Positions 27,339 to 38,419 of a DNA stretch of 64,000 bases are shown piece by piece. The position numbers were made by a program, and so were the translations under genes. The stretch is from assembly GCF_023150065.1 (NCBI RefSeq), contig NZ_JAKLLN010000009.1, positions 91,857 to 155,856 of the forward strand. The letters are read 5' to 3'. This stretch comes from Zoogloea sp. GTDB taxonomy: Bacteria; Pseudomonadota; Gammaproteobacteria; Burkholderiales; Rhodocyclaceae. Numbering within the stretch: position 1 is the first letter of the stretch; every line of letters begins with the position of its first letter. The notes beneath the pieces are model-generated. The model made no database searches and was not told the DNA's origin. It saw only the letters and a list, made by a program, of their open reading frames with translations.

Positions 27339-28436
27339 ATGAGTTTGTGTGATCTGGCGCCCGCCTACATCCGGGCGATCTCTCCCTATCAGCCCGGCAA
27401 GCCGATTTCCGAACTGGCCCGGGAGATGGGGCTGGCGGAGGCCTCCATCGTCAAGCTGGCGTCCAACGAGAATCCCCTCGGGATTGGCGAGAAGACCCGG
27501 GCGGCCATCGAGGCGGCGCTGGCTGACATCGCCCGCTACCCCGACGGGAATGGCTTCGAGCTGAAGGACGCCTTGCGCCGGCGCTACGGCGTGGCCATGG
27601 AACAGATCGTTCTGGGCAATGGTTCCAACGACATCCTCGAACTGGCTGCCCGGGCCTTTCTCGGTCCGGATCGCGAGGCCATCTATGCCCGCCACGCCTT
27701 TGCCGTCTATCCCCTGGCCACCCAGGCGACCGGTGCCCGGGGTGTCGAGGTGCCGGCGCAGGACTTCGGCCACGACCTGGATGCCATGCTGGCGGCGATC
27801 ACCCCCGCCACCCGGGTGATCTTCATTGCCAACCCCAACAACCCGACCGGTACTTTCCTGCCCGGAGACCGGATCGAAGCCTTCCTGGCGAAGGTTCCCG
27901 GCGAGGTGCTGGTGGTGCTGGATGAGGCGTATACCGAATATCTCGGCCCGGAGCAGCGTTACGACGCCATCGCCTGGCTGTCACGCTTCCCCAATCTGCT
28001 TATCAGCCGCACCTTCTCCAAGGCCTACGGCCTGGCGGGGCTGCGCGTGGGTTACGGTCTGGGCAATGCGGCAGTCATCGATCTGCTGAACCGTGTCCGG
28101 CAGCCCTTCAATGTCACCAGCGTCGGCCTCGCGGCGGCGGCGGCGGCGCTGTTCGACGACGATTTCCTGGCGCGCAGCTTTGAGTTGAACCGGGCCGGCA
28201 TGGCGCAGCTGACCGCGGGTTTTGCGGCCCTTGGCCTGGAGTGGATTCCCTCCGCGGGCAATTTTGTCACCTTCAAGGTGGGTGACGGAGCCAGGGTCAA
28301 TCAGGGCTTGCTGCGTCAGGGGGTCATCGTGCGTCCCATCGGCGGTTACGGCATGCCCGAATGGCTGCGTGTGTCCATCGGCCTGGAGAGCGAGAATGCC
28401 CGCTTCCTCGAGGCCCTGCCCGCAGCCCTTGGCTGA
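27339..28436 (+). CDS. hisC: Histidinol-phosphate / aromatic aminotransferase
   Basis: A 365-residue class I/II PLP aminotransferase with the HisC plan: [10 protein letters not shown], the PNNPTGTF aspartate-region motif, VLDEAYTEY, and the Schiff-base lysine in [18 protein letters not shown]. Inside an aromatic operon (pheA-hisC-tyrA) this copy probably transaminates phenylpyruvate or hydroxyphenylpyruvate as well as, or instead of, imidazole-acetol phosphate. The start ATG at 27339 has a tggag ribosome binding site. It ends 12 bases before the likely tyrA start. Confidence 0.92.
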   Translation: MSLCDLAPAYIRAISPYQPGKPISELAREMGLAEASIVKLASNENPLGIGEKTRAAIEAALADIARYPDGNGFELKDALRRRYGVAMEQIVLGNGSNDILELAARAFLGPDREAIYARHAFAVYPLATQATGARGVEVPAQDFGHDLDAMLAAITPATRVIFIANPNNPTGTFLPGDRIEAFLAKVPGEVLVVLDEAYTEYLGPEQRYDAIAWLSRFPNLLISRTFSKAYGLAGLRVGYGLGNAAVIDLLNRVRQPFNVTSVGLAAAAAALFDDDFLARSFELNRAGMAQLTAGFAALGLEWIPSAGNFVTFKVGDGARVNQGLLRQGVIVRPIGGYGMPEWLRVSIGLESENARFLEALPAALG

Positions 28437-28448
28437 GTGAGGCCCGCC

Positions 28449-29342
28449 GTGCGCAAGATCGAGAAGCTTGTGGTGTGCGGCGTCGGCCTGATCGGCGGGT
28501 CGGTGGCGCTGGCCCTGCGTCAGGCCAGGCTGGTTGAGCGCGTGGTGGGGGTCGGCCGACGGCCGGAGCCTCTCGCCCAGGCGCGGCAGCTGGGTGTGAT
28601 CGACGAGATATCCACCGACTGGGCCGAGGCCCTGGACGGGGCGGACATGGTGCTGCTGGCCATGCCCGTCGGCCAGATGGAGGCGGTCGCGCAGGCCATG
28701 GCGCCCCACTTGGGGCCGGACACCATCGTCACCGATGCGGGCAGTACCAAGCGGGATGTGATTGAGGCGATCTATCGTCATCTGGGCGCCCACCTGGCCC
28801 ACGTCGTACCTGCGCATCCGATCGCCGGTGCCGAAAAGAGCGGCCCTTCCGCCGCCCGTGCCGATTTGTATCGCGGGCGCAAGGTGGTGGTGACCCCGCT
28901 GCCCGAAAATGCACCCGACGCCGTGCTGCGGGTACGCGAGCTGTGGGCTGCCTGTGGGGCGGTGTTGCACGAAATGAGTCCGCAGGAGCATGACCGCGTG
29001 TTCGCCGCGGTCAGTCATCTGCCTCATCTGCTGGCCTTTGGCCTGGTGCACGATCTGGCCGGGCGGGCCAATGCTGAGCAATTATTCAGCTATGCGGCAA
29101 GCGGCTTCCGGGATTTTACCCGGGTGGCCGGGAGTCACCCGGAGATGTGGCGTGACATCTGCGTGGCCAATCGCCACTCCCTGCTCGCCGAGCTCGATGC
29201 CTACCTGTCCGAGCTGGCCTATCTGCGCGCGCTGCTTCTGGCCGGCGACGGGCCGGCGCTCGAAGCTGTCTTCGACGATGCCAGCCGGGCTCGCAACGAA
29301 TGGGCCGACAAGGCTTTCCCAGCGACGCCTTCGGGCGAGTGA
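28449..29342 (+). CDS. tyrA: Prephenate dehydrogenase
   Basis: About 297 residues. An N-terminal Rossmann domain ([17 protein letters not shown]) with NAD(P) specificity is followed by a helical dimerisation domain. Family motifs include [21 protein letters not shown] and [11 protein letters not shown]. It oxidatively decarboxylates prephenate (or arogenate) in tyrosine synthesis. I prefer the GTG at 28449, which has a gtgagg ribosome binding site. An earlier in-frame GTG (28437) directly follows the hisC stop but has no ribosome binding site. It ends 14 bases before aroA-cmk. Confidence 0.94.
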   Translation: MRKIEKLVVCGVGLIGGSVALALRQARLVERVVGVGRRPEPLAQARQLGVIDEISTDWAEALDGADMVLLAMPVGQMEAVAQAMAPHLGPDTIVTDAGSTKRDVIEAIYRHLGAHLAHVVPAHPIAGAEKSGPSAARADLYRGRKVVVTPLPENAPDAVLRVRELWAACGAVLHEMSPQEHDRVFAAVSHLPHLLAFGLVHDLAGRANAEQLFSYAASGFRDFTRVAGSHPEMWRDICVANRHSLLAELDAYLSELAYLRALLLAGDGPALEAVFDDASRARNEWADKAFPATPSGE

Positions 29343-29356
29343 TACAAGGATTTTCC

Positions 29357-31318
29357 ATGGAATTCATCGATCTGCCGCCGATGCGCAGGGCTGCCGGCAC
29401 CGTACGTCTGCCCGGCTCCAAGAGCATTTCCAATCGTGTGCTGCTGCTTGCTGCCCTGGCCGAGGGCGAAACCTTGGTCGAAGATCTGCTGGACTCCGAC
29501 GATACCCGGGTGATGCGCAACGCCATCGTCGCCCTGGGCGTGGACGTGAGGGAGGAGGGCGCCGCCCTGCGCGTGGTGGGCTGTAACGGACGCTTCCCCC
29601 AGCTCCAGGCTGATCTTTTCGTGGGTAATTCCGGGCTCAGCATCCGCACCCTGGTGCCGGCCATCGTCACGTCGCTCTCCGGTTGCGGTGATGCTCAGGC
29701 CGAGGTGCGGTTGTCCGGCGTGCCGCGCATGCACGAGCGCCCCATCGGCGACCTGGTGGACGGGCTCAAGCAGCTCGGTGCTCAGGTCGCCTGGCTGGGG
29801 CAGGAGGGCTATCCGCCCCTGGCGCTCCAGCCGGCCGAGCTGGCTGCCGAGCGGGTCAGCGTGCGCGGCAATGTGTCCAGCCAGTTTCTCACCGGCCTGC
29901 TGCAGGCCGCGCCGCTGGTGGCCCGGGACAAGCCCCTCACCATCGATGTGGAGGGGGAGCTGATCAGCCGCCCCTACGTCGAGATCACCCTCAACCTCAT
30001 GGAGCGGTTTGGCGTGGTGGTGCAGCGTGATGGCTGGAGCCGCTTCGTGGTGCCGGCCGGTCAGCGCTATGTTTCGCCAGGCCGGATCTCCGTGGAAGGG
30101 GATGCGTCCACCGCCAGCTATTTCCTGGCTGCAGGGGCACTCGGCGGTGGGCCGGTGCGCGTCGTCGGTGCCGGGCGGCGCAGCATCCAGGGGGACGTGA
30201 AGTTTGCCGATGCCCTGGCCACGATGGGGGCGGAAATCACCTGGGGCGAGGACTGGATCGAAGCCCGGGCCCCGGCGTCCGGGCGCCTCAAGGCTTTCGA
30301 CCTGGATCTCAACCACATTCCCGATGCGGCCATGACCCTGTCGGTGGCTGCGCTGTTTGCCGACGGTCCGAGCACCCTGCGCAATATCGGCAGCTGGCGG
30401 GTCAAGGAGACTGATCGCATTGCCGCCATGGCGGCCGAGTTGCGCAAGCTGGGAGCGACGGTCGAGGAGTTTCCTGAAAGCCTCCGTGTCACGCCGCCTG
30501 CCTGTCTGCAGCCGGCCGTCATCGATACCTACGACGATCACCGCGTTGCCATGTGCTTCTCCCTGGCGACCCTGGGTGGGCCTTATGTGCGCATCAATGA
30601 TCCGAAGTGCGTGAACAAGACTTTCCCGGAGTACTTCCAGACCTTTTCCGGCATTGCCACGCCCGTTCCGGTGCTGGCCATCGACGGGCCTTCGGCATCG
30701 GGCAAGGGAACCGTCGCGGCCCAGGTGGCCCGGGTGCTCGGCTTCGATCACCTCGATAGCGGCGCGCTGTACCGGATCGTTGCCCTGGCGGCCCTGCGTC
30801 AGGGGCTGGCGCTGGATGCGGAGGCTGAGCTGGCGACGCTGGCGGCCGGGCTTCCCGCGCGTTTCGAGGATGAGCGTGTCTTCCTGGCCGGTGATGACGT
30901 CACTGACGAGATCCGTAGTGAAGCCTGTTCGGCTGGGGCTTCCCGCGTGGCGGCCCTTCCGGCTGTCCGCGATGCGCTGTTTGCCCGGCAGCGTGCCTAT
31001 CGGCGCGGCGCGGGCCTGGTAGCCGAAGGCCGGGACATGGGCTCCGTGGTGTTTCCGGATGCCGCTCTCAAGATATTCCTCACCGCGTCCGTCGAGGCAC
31101 GGGGGGAGCGTCGGTATAAGCAGTTGATCGGTAAAGGAATGGCTGCTAGTATGGACGATCTCCTCAGAGACCTGCATGAACGGGATGCGCGGGATTCCCA
31201 GCGCACCGTGGCGCCTCTGAAGAGAAGCGAGGATGCCGTGCTGCTCGATACCTCCGGAATGACCGTCCAGCAGGCGGTTGATTTCGTGGTCGAACGGGCC
31301 GCGGTGCTTCGCACTTGA
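29357..31318 (+). CDS. aroA-cmk: Fused EPSP synthase (AroA) and cytidylate kinase (Cmk)
   Basis: A 653-residue fusion. Residues about 1-430 form 3-phosphoshikimate 1-carboxyvinyltransferase, with [10 protein letters not shown] near the start, [13 protein letters not shown], the [11 protein letters not shown] segment, and [13 protein letters not shown]. Residues about 436-653 form CMP kinase, with the P-loop [11 protein letters not shown] and the DSGALYR and [13 protein letters not shown] motifs. The junction is a short linker ([10 protein letters not shown]) with no stop or start. The two enzymes belong to chorismate and pyrimidine-nucleotide metabolism. Separate genes are the norm, but aroA-cmk adjacency and fusion occur in betaproteobacteria. 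It is followed by rpsA. Confidence 0.96.
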   Translation: MEFIDLPPMRRAAGTVRLPGSKSISNRVLLLAALAEGETLVEDLLDSDDTRVMRNAIVALGVDVREEGAALRVVGCNGRFPQLQADLFVGNSGLSIRTLVPAIVTSLSGCGDAQAEVRLSGVPRMHERPIGDLVDGLKQLGAQVAWLGQEGYPPLALQPAELAAERVSVRGNVSSQFLTGLLQAAPLVARDKPLTIDVEGELISRPYVEITLNLMERFGVVVQRDGWSRFVVPAGQRYVSPGRISVEGDASTASYFLAAGALGGGPVRVVGAGRRSIQGDVKFADALATMGAEITWGEDWIEARAPASGRLKAFDLDLNHIPDAAMTLSVAALFADGPSTLRNIGSWRVKETDRIAAMAAELRKLGATVEEFPESLRVTPPACLQPAVIDTYDDHRVAMCFSLATLGGPYVRINDPKCVNKTFPEYFQTFSGIATPVPVLAIDGPSASGKGTVAAQVARVLGFDHLDSGALYRIVALAALRQGLALDAEAELATLAAGLPARFEDERVFLAGDDVTDEIRSEACSAGASRVAALPAVRDALFARQRAYRRGAGLVAEGRDMGSVVFPDAALKIFLTASVEARGERRYKQLIGKGMAASMDDLLRDLHERDARDSQRTVAPLKRSEDAVLLDTSGMTVQQAVDFVVERAAVLRT

Positions 31319-31398
31319 GGTCTTCCGTGCCCGCCCGGGCGCGGAAGGTTGTTTAACCAGGAGCCGTCTCACGACGGTTGTAAGGTTCTTTTTCACAT

Positions 31399-33105
31399 AT
31401 GTCCACTGCCACCCCTATTTCCCTCGAGGAAAGCTTTGCCGCCCTGTTTGAGGAGTCCCTCAATCGCCAGGAAATGCGCGCCGGTGAAGTCATCACCGCC
31501 GAAGTCGTGCGGATCGACCAGAACTTTGTGGTCGTCAACGCCGGCCTCAAGTCCGAGAGTTACATTCCCATCGAGGAATTCCGCAGCGATCGCGGCGAAC
31601 TGACCACCGAAATCGGTGATTACGTTCAAGTCGCCATCGAGCAGCTCGAAGACGGCTACGGTGAAACCCGCCTGTCCCGCGACAAGGCCAAGCGCATCGC
31701 TGCCTGGAACGACCTCGACAAGGCGCTCAACGACGCCATCCTCGTCAAGGGCATGATCACCGGCAAGGTGAAGGGCGGCCTGACCGTCATGGTCAACGGC
31801 ATCCGTGCGTTCCTGCCGGGTTCCCTGGTGGATATGCGTCCTGTCAAGGACACCACCCCCTTCGAAGGCAAGGAATTCGAATTCCGCGTCATCAAGCTCG
31901 ACCGCAAGCGCAACAACGTGGTGGTTTCCCGCCGCGCCGTGCTTGAGGCCTCCATGGGTGAAGAGCGTCAGAAGCTCCTCGAAACCCTCAAGGAAGGCAC
32001 CGTCGTCAAGGGTATCGTCAAGAACATCACCGACTACGGCGCATTCGTGGATCTGGGTGGTATCGACGGCCTGCTGCACATCACCGACCTGGCATGGCGC
32101 CGCGTCCGTCACCCGTCCGAAGTTCTGGCCGTGGGCGACGAGCTGGAAGCCAAGGTCCTCAAGTTCGACCAGGAGAAGAACCGCGTCTCCCTGGGGCTCA
32201 AGCAGCTGGGCGAAGATCCGTGGGTCGGCATCTCCCGCCGCTACCCGCAGGGCACCCGCCTGTTCGGCAAGGTGACCAACATCACCGACTACGGCGCATT
32301 CGTTGAAGTCGAGCAGGGTATCGAAGGTCTGGTCCACGTGTCCGAAATGGACTGGACCAACAAGAACATCCACCCGACCAAGGTTGTCCAACTGGGCGAC
32401 GAAGTCGAAGTGATGATTCTCGAGATCGACGAAGACCGTCGCCGCATCTCCCTGGGCATGAAGCAGTGCATGTCCAACCCGTGGGACGATTTCGCCATCA
32501 ACCACAAGAAGGGCGACAAGGTCCGTGGCCAGATCAAGTCCCTGACCGACTTCGGCGTGTTCATCGGCCTGGAAGGCGGCATCGACGGCCTGGTTCACCT
32601 GTCCGACCTGTCCTGGTCCCTGACCGGCGAAGAGGCTGTGCGCCAGTACAAGAAGGGCGACGAGGTCGAGGCCGTGGTGCTGAACATCGACGTCGAGAAG
32701 GAGCGTATCTCCCTCGGCATCAAGCAGCTCGATGGCGACCCCTTCACCAACTTCATCGCCACCCACGACAAGAACACTCTGGTGAACGGTACCGTTCGCA
32801 GCGTGGATGCCCGTGGTGCGGTGATCGGCCTGAACAATGACGTCGAAGGTTACCTGCGTGCGTCCGAGTTCTCCCGTGATCGCGTTGATGATCTGTCCCT
32901 GCTGCTGAAGGTTGGCGACACCGTCGAAGCGATGATCGTTAACGTTGATCGCAAGACCCGTGGCATCAACCTGTCCATCCGTGCCAAGGATCAAGTTGAA
33001 CAAACTGAAGCAATGAGCAAGCTGGCGTCTGACAGCGCGTCTGCTGCCAGCGGCACCACCAACCTCGGTGCGCTGCTGAAGGCCAAGCTCAACGAGCAGA
33101 AGTAA
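31399..33105 (+). CDS. rpsA: 30S ribosomal protein S1
   Basis: 568 residues with six S1 RNA-binding repeats, each with the [17 protein letters not shown] / GLVHxSDxxW plan. The long linker between repeats 2 and 3 matches E. coli S1. S1 unfolds and docks mRNA on the 30S subunit and represses its own translation. It lies downstream of aroA-cmk and upstream of ihfB, the conserved cmk-rpsA-ihfB order. A GC-rich hairpin (about 31329-31342) in the 80-base leader may contribute to control. Confidence 0.98.
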   Translation: MSTATPISLEESFAALFEESLNRQEMRAGEVITAEVVRIDQNFVVVNAGLKSESYIPIEEFRSDRGELTTEIGDYVQVAIEQLEDGYGETRLSRDKAKRIAAWNDLDKALNDAILVKGMITGKVKGGLTVMVNGIRAFLPGSLVDMRPVKDTTPFEGKEFEFRVIKLDRKRNNVVVSRRAVLEASMGEERQKLLETLKEGTVVKGIVKNITDYGAFVDLGGIDGLLHITDLAWRRVRHPSEVLAVGDELEAKVLKFDQEKNRVSLGLKQLGEDPWVGISRRYPQGTRLFGKVTNITDYGAFVEVEQGIEGLVHVSEMDWTNKNIHPTKVVQLGDEVEVMILEIDEDRRRISLGMKQCMSNPWDDFAINHKKGDKVRGQIKSLTDFGVFIGLEGGIDGLVHLSDLSWSLTGEEAVRQYKKGDEVEAVVLNIDVEKERISLGIKQLDGDPFTNFIATHDKNTLVNGTVRSVDARGAVIGLNNDVEGYLRASEFSRDRVDDLSLLLKVGDTVEAMIVNVDRKTRGINLSIRAKDQVEQTEAMSKLASDSASAASGTTNLGALLKAKLNEQK

Positions 33106-33116
33106 GCGGTTCGGGC

Positions 33117-33401
33117 ATGACCAAGTCGGAGCTCATCGCCCGGCTGGCGGAGCGTTTTCCCCAGCTGGTCGCGAAGGACGCCGAGTTCGCGGTAAAGATG
33201 ATCCTCGATGCGATGACCGATGCCCTGTCGCGGGGTGATCGCATCGAGATCCGCGGCTTTGGCAGCTTTGCCTTGAATTACCGTCCTCCCCGTGTCGGTA
33301 GAAATCCCAAGTCGGGGGAGAAGGTGCAGGTGCCGGAAAAGTATGTTCCGCACTTCAAGGCTGGCAAGGAGTTGAGGGAACGTGTCGACATGATGGGGTG
33401 A
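33117..33401 (+). CDS. ihfB: Integration host factor subunit beta
   Basis: A 94-residue HU/IHF family protein with [15 protein letters not shown] at the start, the [26 protein letters not shown] beta-arm, and a basic [13 protein letters not shown] end. With IhfA (also in this window, 45206-45511) it forms the sequence-specific DNA-bending heterodimer. It starts 11 bases after rpsA and is closed by a strong terminator. Confidence 0.97.
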   Translation: MTKSELIARLAERFPQLVAKDAEFAVKMILDAMTDALSRGDRIEIRGFGSFALNYRPPRVGRNPKSGEKVQVPEKYVPHFKAGKELRERVDMMG

Positions 33402-33446
33402 CCCATGGTTGACGCTTCCCCATCCGGAGGCCGAAGGCTCGATCCT

Positions 33447-33476
33447 GAAGGCGGCGAAAGCCGCCTTCTTTTTTTT
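33447..33476 (+). terminator. Intrinsic terminator after rpsA-ihfB
   Basis: A 9-bp stem, gaaggcggc/gccgccttc, with a GAAA tetraloop and eight T's. It separates the supraoperon from lapA-lapB. Confidence 0.92.
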
Positions 33477-33501
33477 GTCCGCGTCGGGGATAATTTCGCG
33501 C

Positions 33502-33807
33502 ATGCGCGCTCTCATCTGGGTCTTCAGGCTCTTCCTGTTTCTGCTGCTTTTCGGCTTCGCCGTCAAGAATGACGATGTTGTCGTCCTGCGTTTCTTCTTT
33601 GGTGCCCAGTGGCAGGTGCCGCTGGTGCTGGTCATCCTGCTGTTCGTCACCATCGGCGTGTTGATTGGAGTCACCGCGACGCTCACCACGCTTTACCGTC
33701 AGCATCGCGAGATCGGTCATCTCCGCGATCAGGGGGCCGCCGCTCCTGTCGATGGGCGGGGAAGAGCTCCGATCGCCCACGGCCCCGACCTGCCTGAGAC
33801 CTACTGA
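33502..33807 (+). CDS. lapA: LapA-family (DUF1049) inner-membrane protein
   Basis: A 101-residue protein with two hydrophobic segments (about 3-20 and 38-62) separated by KNDDVVVLRFFFG, the DUF1049 core, and a short charged tail. E. coli LapA (YciS) works with LapB in the assembly and quality control of lipopolysaccharide. The start MRALIWVF at 33502 lies past the ihfB terminator. lapB follows 4 bases after the stop. Confidence 0.88.
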   Translation: MRALIWVFRLFLFLLLFGFAVKNDDVVVLRFFFGAQWQVPLVLVILLFVTIGVLIGVTATLTTLYRQHREIGHLRDQGAAAPVDGRGRAPIAHGPDLPETY

Positions 33808-33811
33808 ATCC

Positions 33812-34987
33812 ATGGAATTCGAGCTGTGGTGGTTGCTGGCCTTCCCCCTGTTTTTCGTGCTGGGCTGGCTGGCGGCCCGAATTGACATCAAACACCTGGT
33901 CAAGGAATCGCGGGCCTTGCCGCGGACCTACCTGACAGGTCTGAACTTCCTCCTCAACGAACAGCCAGACAAGGCCATCGATGCCTTCATCGAGGCGGTG
34001 AAGATCGACAACCAGACGGTCGAACTGCACTTCGCTCTGGGGAGCCTCTTCCGGCGAAGGGGCGAGACGGATCGTGCGATCCGCATGCACCAGAACCTGA
34101 TTGATCGGGACGATCTGTCCAACGATCAGAGGCTGCAGGCCCTGTCTGAGCTGGGGCTGGATTTCCTGAAGGCCGGTCTGCTGGATCGTGCAGAAGCGGT
34201 TTTCGTCCAGTTGCGCGGTAGCCGCCTGAATGATTTTGCGCTCAAGAACCTGCTCGACATCTACCAGCAGGAAAAGGATTGGCGTAAGGCCATCGAAACG
34301 GCGGATGCGCTTCCGGGGCATGAGAGTGCCCTCTGGGAAAAGGAAATGGCCAATTTCCACTGCGAGCTGGCTTCCGCCGACATGGCCAACTCCCGCTTTG
34401 ATGAGGCCCGGAGCGCCTTGCTGCGCGCCCTGGAGACAAACCGGAAATGTGTGCGTGCGAGCATGCTGCTGGGGGATCTGCATGTTGCCCAGGGCGACGA
34501 CCGGGCGGCGCTCGAGGCCTGGAAGCGGGTTGAAAGCCAGAATCCGGTCTACCTGGCCCTGGTGGCGGAGCGCCTGATGGATGCTTATCGCCGGCTCGGA
34601 GAGCTTGAGCAGGGCATGCAGTTGCTGCGCAGTTATCTCGAGCAGTATGCATCCCTGGATCTGCTGGATGCCCTGTTCCAGTGGGAGCTGCAGAAGGAAG
34701 GGCCGGCTGCCGCCTACCAGCTGGTGCGCGACGAGCTGAGGCGCAATCCGACTTTGCTCGGGCTGGACAAGCTCCTCGAGGCGGCCTTGTTGACGGCCCC
34801 CGTCGAGCAGCGCACGGATATCGAACTGGTCAAGGGGCTGGTGCACGGCCATACCCGTCGGGTGGCCCGCTACCGCTGCGATGCCTGTGGTTTCAAGGCA
34901 CGTCAGTTTTACTGGCGCTGCCCGGCCTGTGGTGGGTGGGAGACCTATCCGCCCAAGCGCACCGAAGAGTTCGATCTGACGCCTTAG
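33812..34987 (+). CDS. lapB: Lipopolysaccharide assembly protein B
   Basis: 391 residues with an N-terminal membrane anchor (about 5-20), a series of TPR repeats (about 35-340), and a C-terminal rubredoxin-like metal-binding domain with two CxxC pairs (CDACGF... CPACGGW, about 351-378). In E. coli, LapB (YciM) recruits FtsH to degrade LpxC and so limits LPS synthesis. It is coupled to lapA. Confidence 0.95.
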   Translation: MEFELWWLLAFPLFFVLGWLAARIDIKHLVKESRALPRTYLTGLNFLLNEQPDKAIDAFIEAVKIDNQTVELHFALGSLFRRRGETDRAIRMHQNLIDRDDLSNDQRLQALSELGLDFLKAGLLDRAEAVFVQLRGSRLNDFALKNLLDIYQQEKDWRKAIETADALPGHESALWEKEMANFHCELASADMANSRFDEARSALLRALETNRKCVRASMLLGDLHVAQGDDRAALEAWKRVESQNPVYLALVAERLMDAYRRLGELEQGMQLLRSYLEQYASLDLLDALFQWELQKEGPAAAYQLVRDELRRNPTLLGLDKLLEAALLTAPVEQRTDIELVKGLVHGHTRRVARYRCDACGFKARQFYWRCPACGGWETYPPKRTEEFDLTP

Positions 34988-35075
34988 TCTGACCTGGCGG
35001 TCATGGCTTTCCGGCTTGGGCGACGCCCGCCGGGTTTGTGAACACATTATCAGGATTGGTCTCGGGAGCTGGCAT

Positions 35076-36398
35076 ATGAAAATTACGGTGGTTGGTACGG
35101 GCTATGTGGGGCTGGTGTCCGGCGCCTGTCTTGCCGAAATGGGCAATGACGTGTTGTGCCTGGACCTGGACCCCGAGAAGATCCGGGTGCTCAAGGAGGG
35201 TGGCATTCCCATCCATGAGCCGGGGCTCGATCAGGTCGTTGCCCGCAACGTGGCAGCAGGACGCCTGCACTTCACCACCAATGTTCAGGAGGCGGTCCAG
35301 TTCGGAACCATCCAGTTCATCGCCGTGGGTACGCCGCCGGATGAGGATGGGTCTGCCGATCTCCAGTATGTGCTGTCGGCTGCGCGGGCGATTGGTCGTC
35401 ACATGACTGACTACAAGGTGGTCGTTGACAAGAGTACCGTGCCTGTTGGAACGGCCGACAAGGTCAAGGCCGCTGTTCAGGCCGAGCTTGATGCCCGCGG
35501 CGAGGCGATTCCCTACAGCGTGGTGTCCAATCCGGAGTTCCTCAAGGAAGGCGCCGCGGTGGACGACTTCATGCGCCCCGACCGGATCGTGGTGGGGGCG
35601 GAGGACGATCAGGCCATTTTCCTCATGAAGGCCCTCTACGCGCCCTTCCAGCGTAATCACGAAAAGCTGCTGATCATGGACCTGCGCAGCGCCGAGCTCA
35701 CCAAGTATGCGGCCAATGCCATGCTGGCCACGCGGATCAGTTTCATGAACGAACTGGCCTTGCTGTCGGAATCCCTGGGGGCCGACATCGAACTGGTGCG
35801 TCAGGGGATCGGCAGCGATCCGCGCATCGGCTACCACTTCCTGTATGCGGGCTGTGGTTACGGCGGCTCGTGCTTCCCGAAGGACGTCAAGGCGCTGATC
35901 AAGACCGGGGCCGATGCGGGGCATGCCCTGCGTGTGCTCAACGCTGTCGAGGATGCCAACGATGCCCAGAAGCTGGTGCTGGTGGATAAGGTCGTGGCGC
36001 ACTTTGGCGAAGACCTCAGCGGCAAGCATTTCGCTCTTTGGGGGCTGGCCTTCAAGCCGAACACCGATGACATGCGTGAAGCGCCGAGCCGGGTGATCAT
36101 CGCCGAGCTGTTCCGGCGTGGCGCCACGGTGACAGCCTATGATCCGGTGGCCATGGATGAAACCCGGCGGATTTTTGGTGATGAACCGCGTCTGCGCTAC
36201 GCTGAACGCCCCATGCAGGCCCTCGATGGTGCCGATGCCCTGCTCATCGTGACCGAGTGGAAGGAGTTCCGCAGCCCGGATTTCGGGGTCATCAAGGCCA
36301 AGCTCAAGAGCCCGGTCATCTTTGATGGCCGCAACGTGTTTGATCCGCAGCTTCCCCGGGAGGCTGGTCTGACCTACCTGAGCATCGGCCGACCCTGA
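35076..36398 (+). CDS. ugd: UDP-glucose 6-dehydrogenase
   Basis: A 440-residue enzyme starting [23 protein letters not shown] (Rossmann nucleotide fold). It has the [16 protein letters not shown] and [15 protein letters not shown] motifs and the catalytic cysteine in [14 protein letters not shown] (about residue 262). It oxidises UDP-glucose to UDP-glucuronate for capsule, exopolysaccharide or LPS sugars. It stands alone between lapB and cysM and is closed by a terminator. Confidence 0.95.
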   Translation: MKITVVGTGYVGLVSGACLAEMGNDVLCLDLDPEKIRVLKEGGIPIHEPGLDQVVARNVAAGRLHFTTNVQEAVQFGTIQFIAVGTPPDEDGSADLQYVLSAARAIGRHMTDYKVVVDKSTVPVGTADKVKAAVQAELDARGEAIPYSVVSNPEFLKEGAAVDDFMRPDRIVVGAEDDQAIFLMKALYAPFQRNHEKLLIMDLRSAELTKYAANAMLATRISFMNELALLSESLGADIELVRQGIGSDPRIGYHFLYAGCGYGGSCFPKDVKALIKTGADAGHALRVLNAVEDANDAQKLVLVDKVVAHFGEDLSGKHFALWGLAFKPNTDDMREAPSRVIIAELFRRGATVTAYDPVAMDETRRIFGDEPRLRYAERPMQALDGADALLIVTEWKEFRSPDFGVIKAKLKSPVIFDGRNVFDPQLPREAGLTYLSIGRP

Positions 36399-36423
36399 GA
36401 CGGCGTCGCATCAGGTGTGGAAG

Positions 36424-36451
36424 AGGGGCTTCCGGTGGAAGCCCCTTTTTT
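36424..36451 (+). terminator. Intrinsic terminator after ugd
   Basis: aggggcttcc-ggt-ggaagcccct is a perfect 10-bp stem followed by five T's. Confidence 0.9.
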
Positions 36452-36567
36452 CGGCCTTGTGCAGCCTCAATCCGATCTTGCGGGGCGCCGCCCGTGGCCC
36501 CAACCCTCGATCGCCGCATTCGGTATGATCGAACCATTCTCCAATCCGATATCCGGTGGACCGAAAC

Positions 36568-37458
36568 ATGGAATTCAAGACTCTCGAAGACTACGTGGGC
36601 CAGACCCCTCTGGTCAGGCTGAAGCGCATCACGGCAGGTCACAACAACGTAATCCTGGCCAAACTCGAAGGCAACAACCCGGCGGGGTCGGTGAAGGACC
36701 GTCCGGCCATGTCCATGATCCTGCGCGGTGAAGCGCGAGGAGACATCCAGCCCGGACAGACCTTGATCGAGGCGACCAGTGGCAATACGGGGATCGCACT
36801 CGCCATGGCCGCGGCGATACGCGGTTACGGGATGATCCTGGTGATGCCCGAGAACCAGAGCATCGAACGCCGGCAGACCATGCGGGCCTTCGGTGCCGAG
36901 CTGGTGCTGACGCCCAAGGAAGGGGGTATGGAGCTGGCCCGCGATGTGGCTGAGCGCATGCGCGACGAGGGTCGCGGCGTCATCCTCGACCAGTTCGCCA
37001 ATCCGGATAATCCGCAGGCTCACGTGGACGGCACCGGCCCCGAGATCTGGGAGCAGACCGGCGGCACCATCACCCACTTCATCAGCAGCATGGGCACGAC
37101 CGGCACCATCATGGGGGTGTCCCGCTACCTGAAGGAGAAGAATCCCGGCATCTGCATCATTGGCTGCCAGCCCACTGAGGGGGCGCAGATTCCCGGTATC
37201 CGCAAATGGCCGGAGGCCTACCTACCGCGGATCTACGACAAGGCCCGGGTTGACCAACTGGAGTATGTCGCCCAGGCCGATGCCGAAGAAATGACCCGCC
37301 GCCTGGCCCGGGAGGAGGGGATTTTCGCGGGGATCTCGTCGGGTGGCGCCCTGCATGTGGCCCTGCGTCTGGCCGAGACGGTCGAGAATGCCGTGATCGT
37401 TTCCATTGTGTGCGACCGGGGTGACCGCTACCTGTCCACCGGCGTTTTTCCTGCCTGA
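36568..37458 (+). CDS. cysM: O-acetylserine sulfhydrylase B (cysteine synthase CysM)
   Basis: A 296-residue fold-type II PLP enzyme with the Schiff-base Lys43 in NPAGSVKDRPA, the substrate loop EATSGNTGIALAMAA, and the GISSGGALH phosphate-binding end. CysM makes cysteine or S-sulfocysteine from O-acetylserine with sulfide or thiosulfate. ATG 36568 is chosen over an in-frame GTG 12 bases earlier. The exonuclease gene begins 2 bases after its stop. Confidence 0.95.
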   Translation: MEFKTLEDYVGQTPLVRLKRITAGHNNVILAKLEGNNPAGSVKDRPAMSMILRGEARGDIQPGQTLIEATSGNTGIALAMAAAIRGYGMILVMPENQSIERRQTMRAFGAELVLTPKEGGMELARDVAERMRDEGRGVILDQFANPDNPQAHVDGTGPEIWEQTGGTITHFISSMGTTGTIMGVSRYLKEKNPGICIIGCQPTEGAQIPGIRKWPEAYLPRIYDKARVDQLEYVAQADAEEMTRRLAREEGIFAGISSGGALHVALRLAETVENAVIVSIVCDRGDRYLSTGVFPA

Positions 37459-37460
37459 GC

Positions 37461-38264
37461 ATGACGATGGCCACCACCCTCGTCTTCGATATCGAGACGA
37501 TCCCCGATGTGCAGGGCATTCGTTCCCTGCACGGACTGCCTGACGAACTTGGTGCGGAGGAGGTGGCTGAGTACGCCTTCCAGCTGCGGCGGGCATCAAA
37601 CGGGAGCGATTTCCTGCCTCATCATCTCCAGAAGGTGGTGACGATTTCCTGTGTGCTGCGGGACGCGAGCCAGTTTCGGGTCTTCTCCCTGTCGGAGCCT
37701 GACTGTGCCGAAGGGGAGATCATCCAGCGTTTCTTTGACGGCATCGAGCGCTTTACGCCCCAGCTGATTTCCTGGAACGGGGGTGGTTTCGATCTGCCGG
37801 TCCTGCACTATCGGGGCATGCTGCACGGCGTCTCGGCCCCGCGCTACTGGGATCTGGGAGATGGGGATTACCACGACTCCCGCGATTTCAAGTGGAACAA
37901 CTACATCGGGCGCTATCACACTCGACATCTGGATCTGATGGATCTGCTGGCCCTCTATCAACCCCGTGCCAACGCACCGCTCGATGATCTGGCCAAACTG
38001 ATGGGTTTCCCCGGCAAGTTGGGCATGGATGGTTCGGCGGTCTGGAAGGGTTACTGCGAGGGGCGAATCGACGAGATCCGCGATTACTGTGAAACGGACG
38101 TCGTGAACACTTATCTGGTGTTCCTGCGCTTCCAGTGCATGCGGGGTGCGCTCGACAAGGCAGCGTATCAGGCTGAGGTCCGTTTTGTCCGTGAAGCCCT
38201 GGGCCGGCTTGAGGCGCCTCACTGGAAGCGTTTCCTGTCCGCGTGGCCTGCGGACCCCCAGTAA
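37461..38264 (+). CDS. Predicted 3'-5' exonuclease related to the PolB proofreading domain
   Basis: A 267-residue DEDD-type nuclease (DNA_pol_B_exo2 family). It has Exo I FDIETIPD (Asp10, Glu12), Exo II SWNGGGFDLPVL, HLDLMDLLALYQP, and Exo III DYCETDVVNTYLVF. The acidic residues are intact, so activity on DNA or RNA 3' ends is likely. The cellular substrate is unknown. It is coupled to cysM by position. An alternative start ATG at 37467 would remove two residues. Confidence 0.87.
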   Translation: MTMATTLVFDIETIPDVQGIRSLHGLPDELGAEEVAEYAFQLRRASNGSDFLPHHLQKVVTISCVLRDASQFRVFSLSEPDCAEGEIIQRFFDGIERFTPQLISWNGGGFDLPVLHYRGMLHGVSAPRYWDLGDGDYHDSRDFKWNNYIGRYHTRHLDLMDLLALYQPRANAPLDDLAKLMGFPGKLGMDGSAVWKGYCEGRIDEIRDYCETDVVNTYLVFLRFQCMRGALDKAAYQAEVRFVREALGRLEAPHWKRFLSAWPADPQ

Positions 38265-38282
38265 AATAAATCCAAGTAATCG

Positions 38283-38310
38283 TTGACAACTTTCAAGGCT
38301 CGTCTATAAT
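38283..38310 (+). promoter_or_regulatory. Sigma-70 promoter for tRNA-Val
   Basis: TTGACA (38283-38288), a 16-base spacer and TATAAT (38305-38310): both hexamers are exact consensus. The GC-rich gcgggc stretch just after the -10 box is the discriminator type seen in stringently controlled stable-RNA promoters. The mature tRNA begins 12 bases downstream. Confidence 0.9.
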
Positions 38311-38321
38311 GCGGGCTTCTT

Positions 38322-38398
38322 AGGCGCGTAGCTCAGCTGGTTAGAGCACCACCTTGACATGGTGGGGGTCGTTGGTTCGAGTCCAATCGCGCCTACCA
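38322..38398 (+). tRNA. tRNA-Val (anticodon GAC)
   Basis: 77 bases with an encoded CCA. The acceptor stem AGGCGCG/CGCGCCT is perfect. The D-arm is GCTC..GAGC, the anticodon stem CCACC/GGTGG with loop TTGACAT gives GAC, and the T-arm is TTGG-TTCGAGT-CCAA. It reads GUC and GUU codons. thrS lies 147 bases downstream. Confidence 0.98.
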
Positions 38399-38419
38399 AA
38401 CACCTAAGAAGGAAAACGA

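Noticed and set aside
29219..31396. 725-codon open frame antisense to aroA-cmk
   Set aside because: It mirrors the high-GC coding strand and the product is low-complexity His/Gly/Arg-rich text with no family match.
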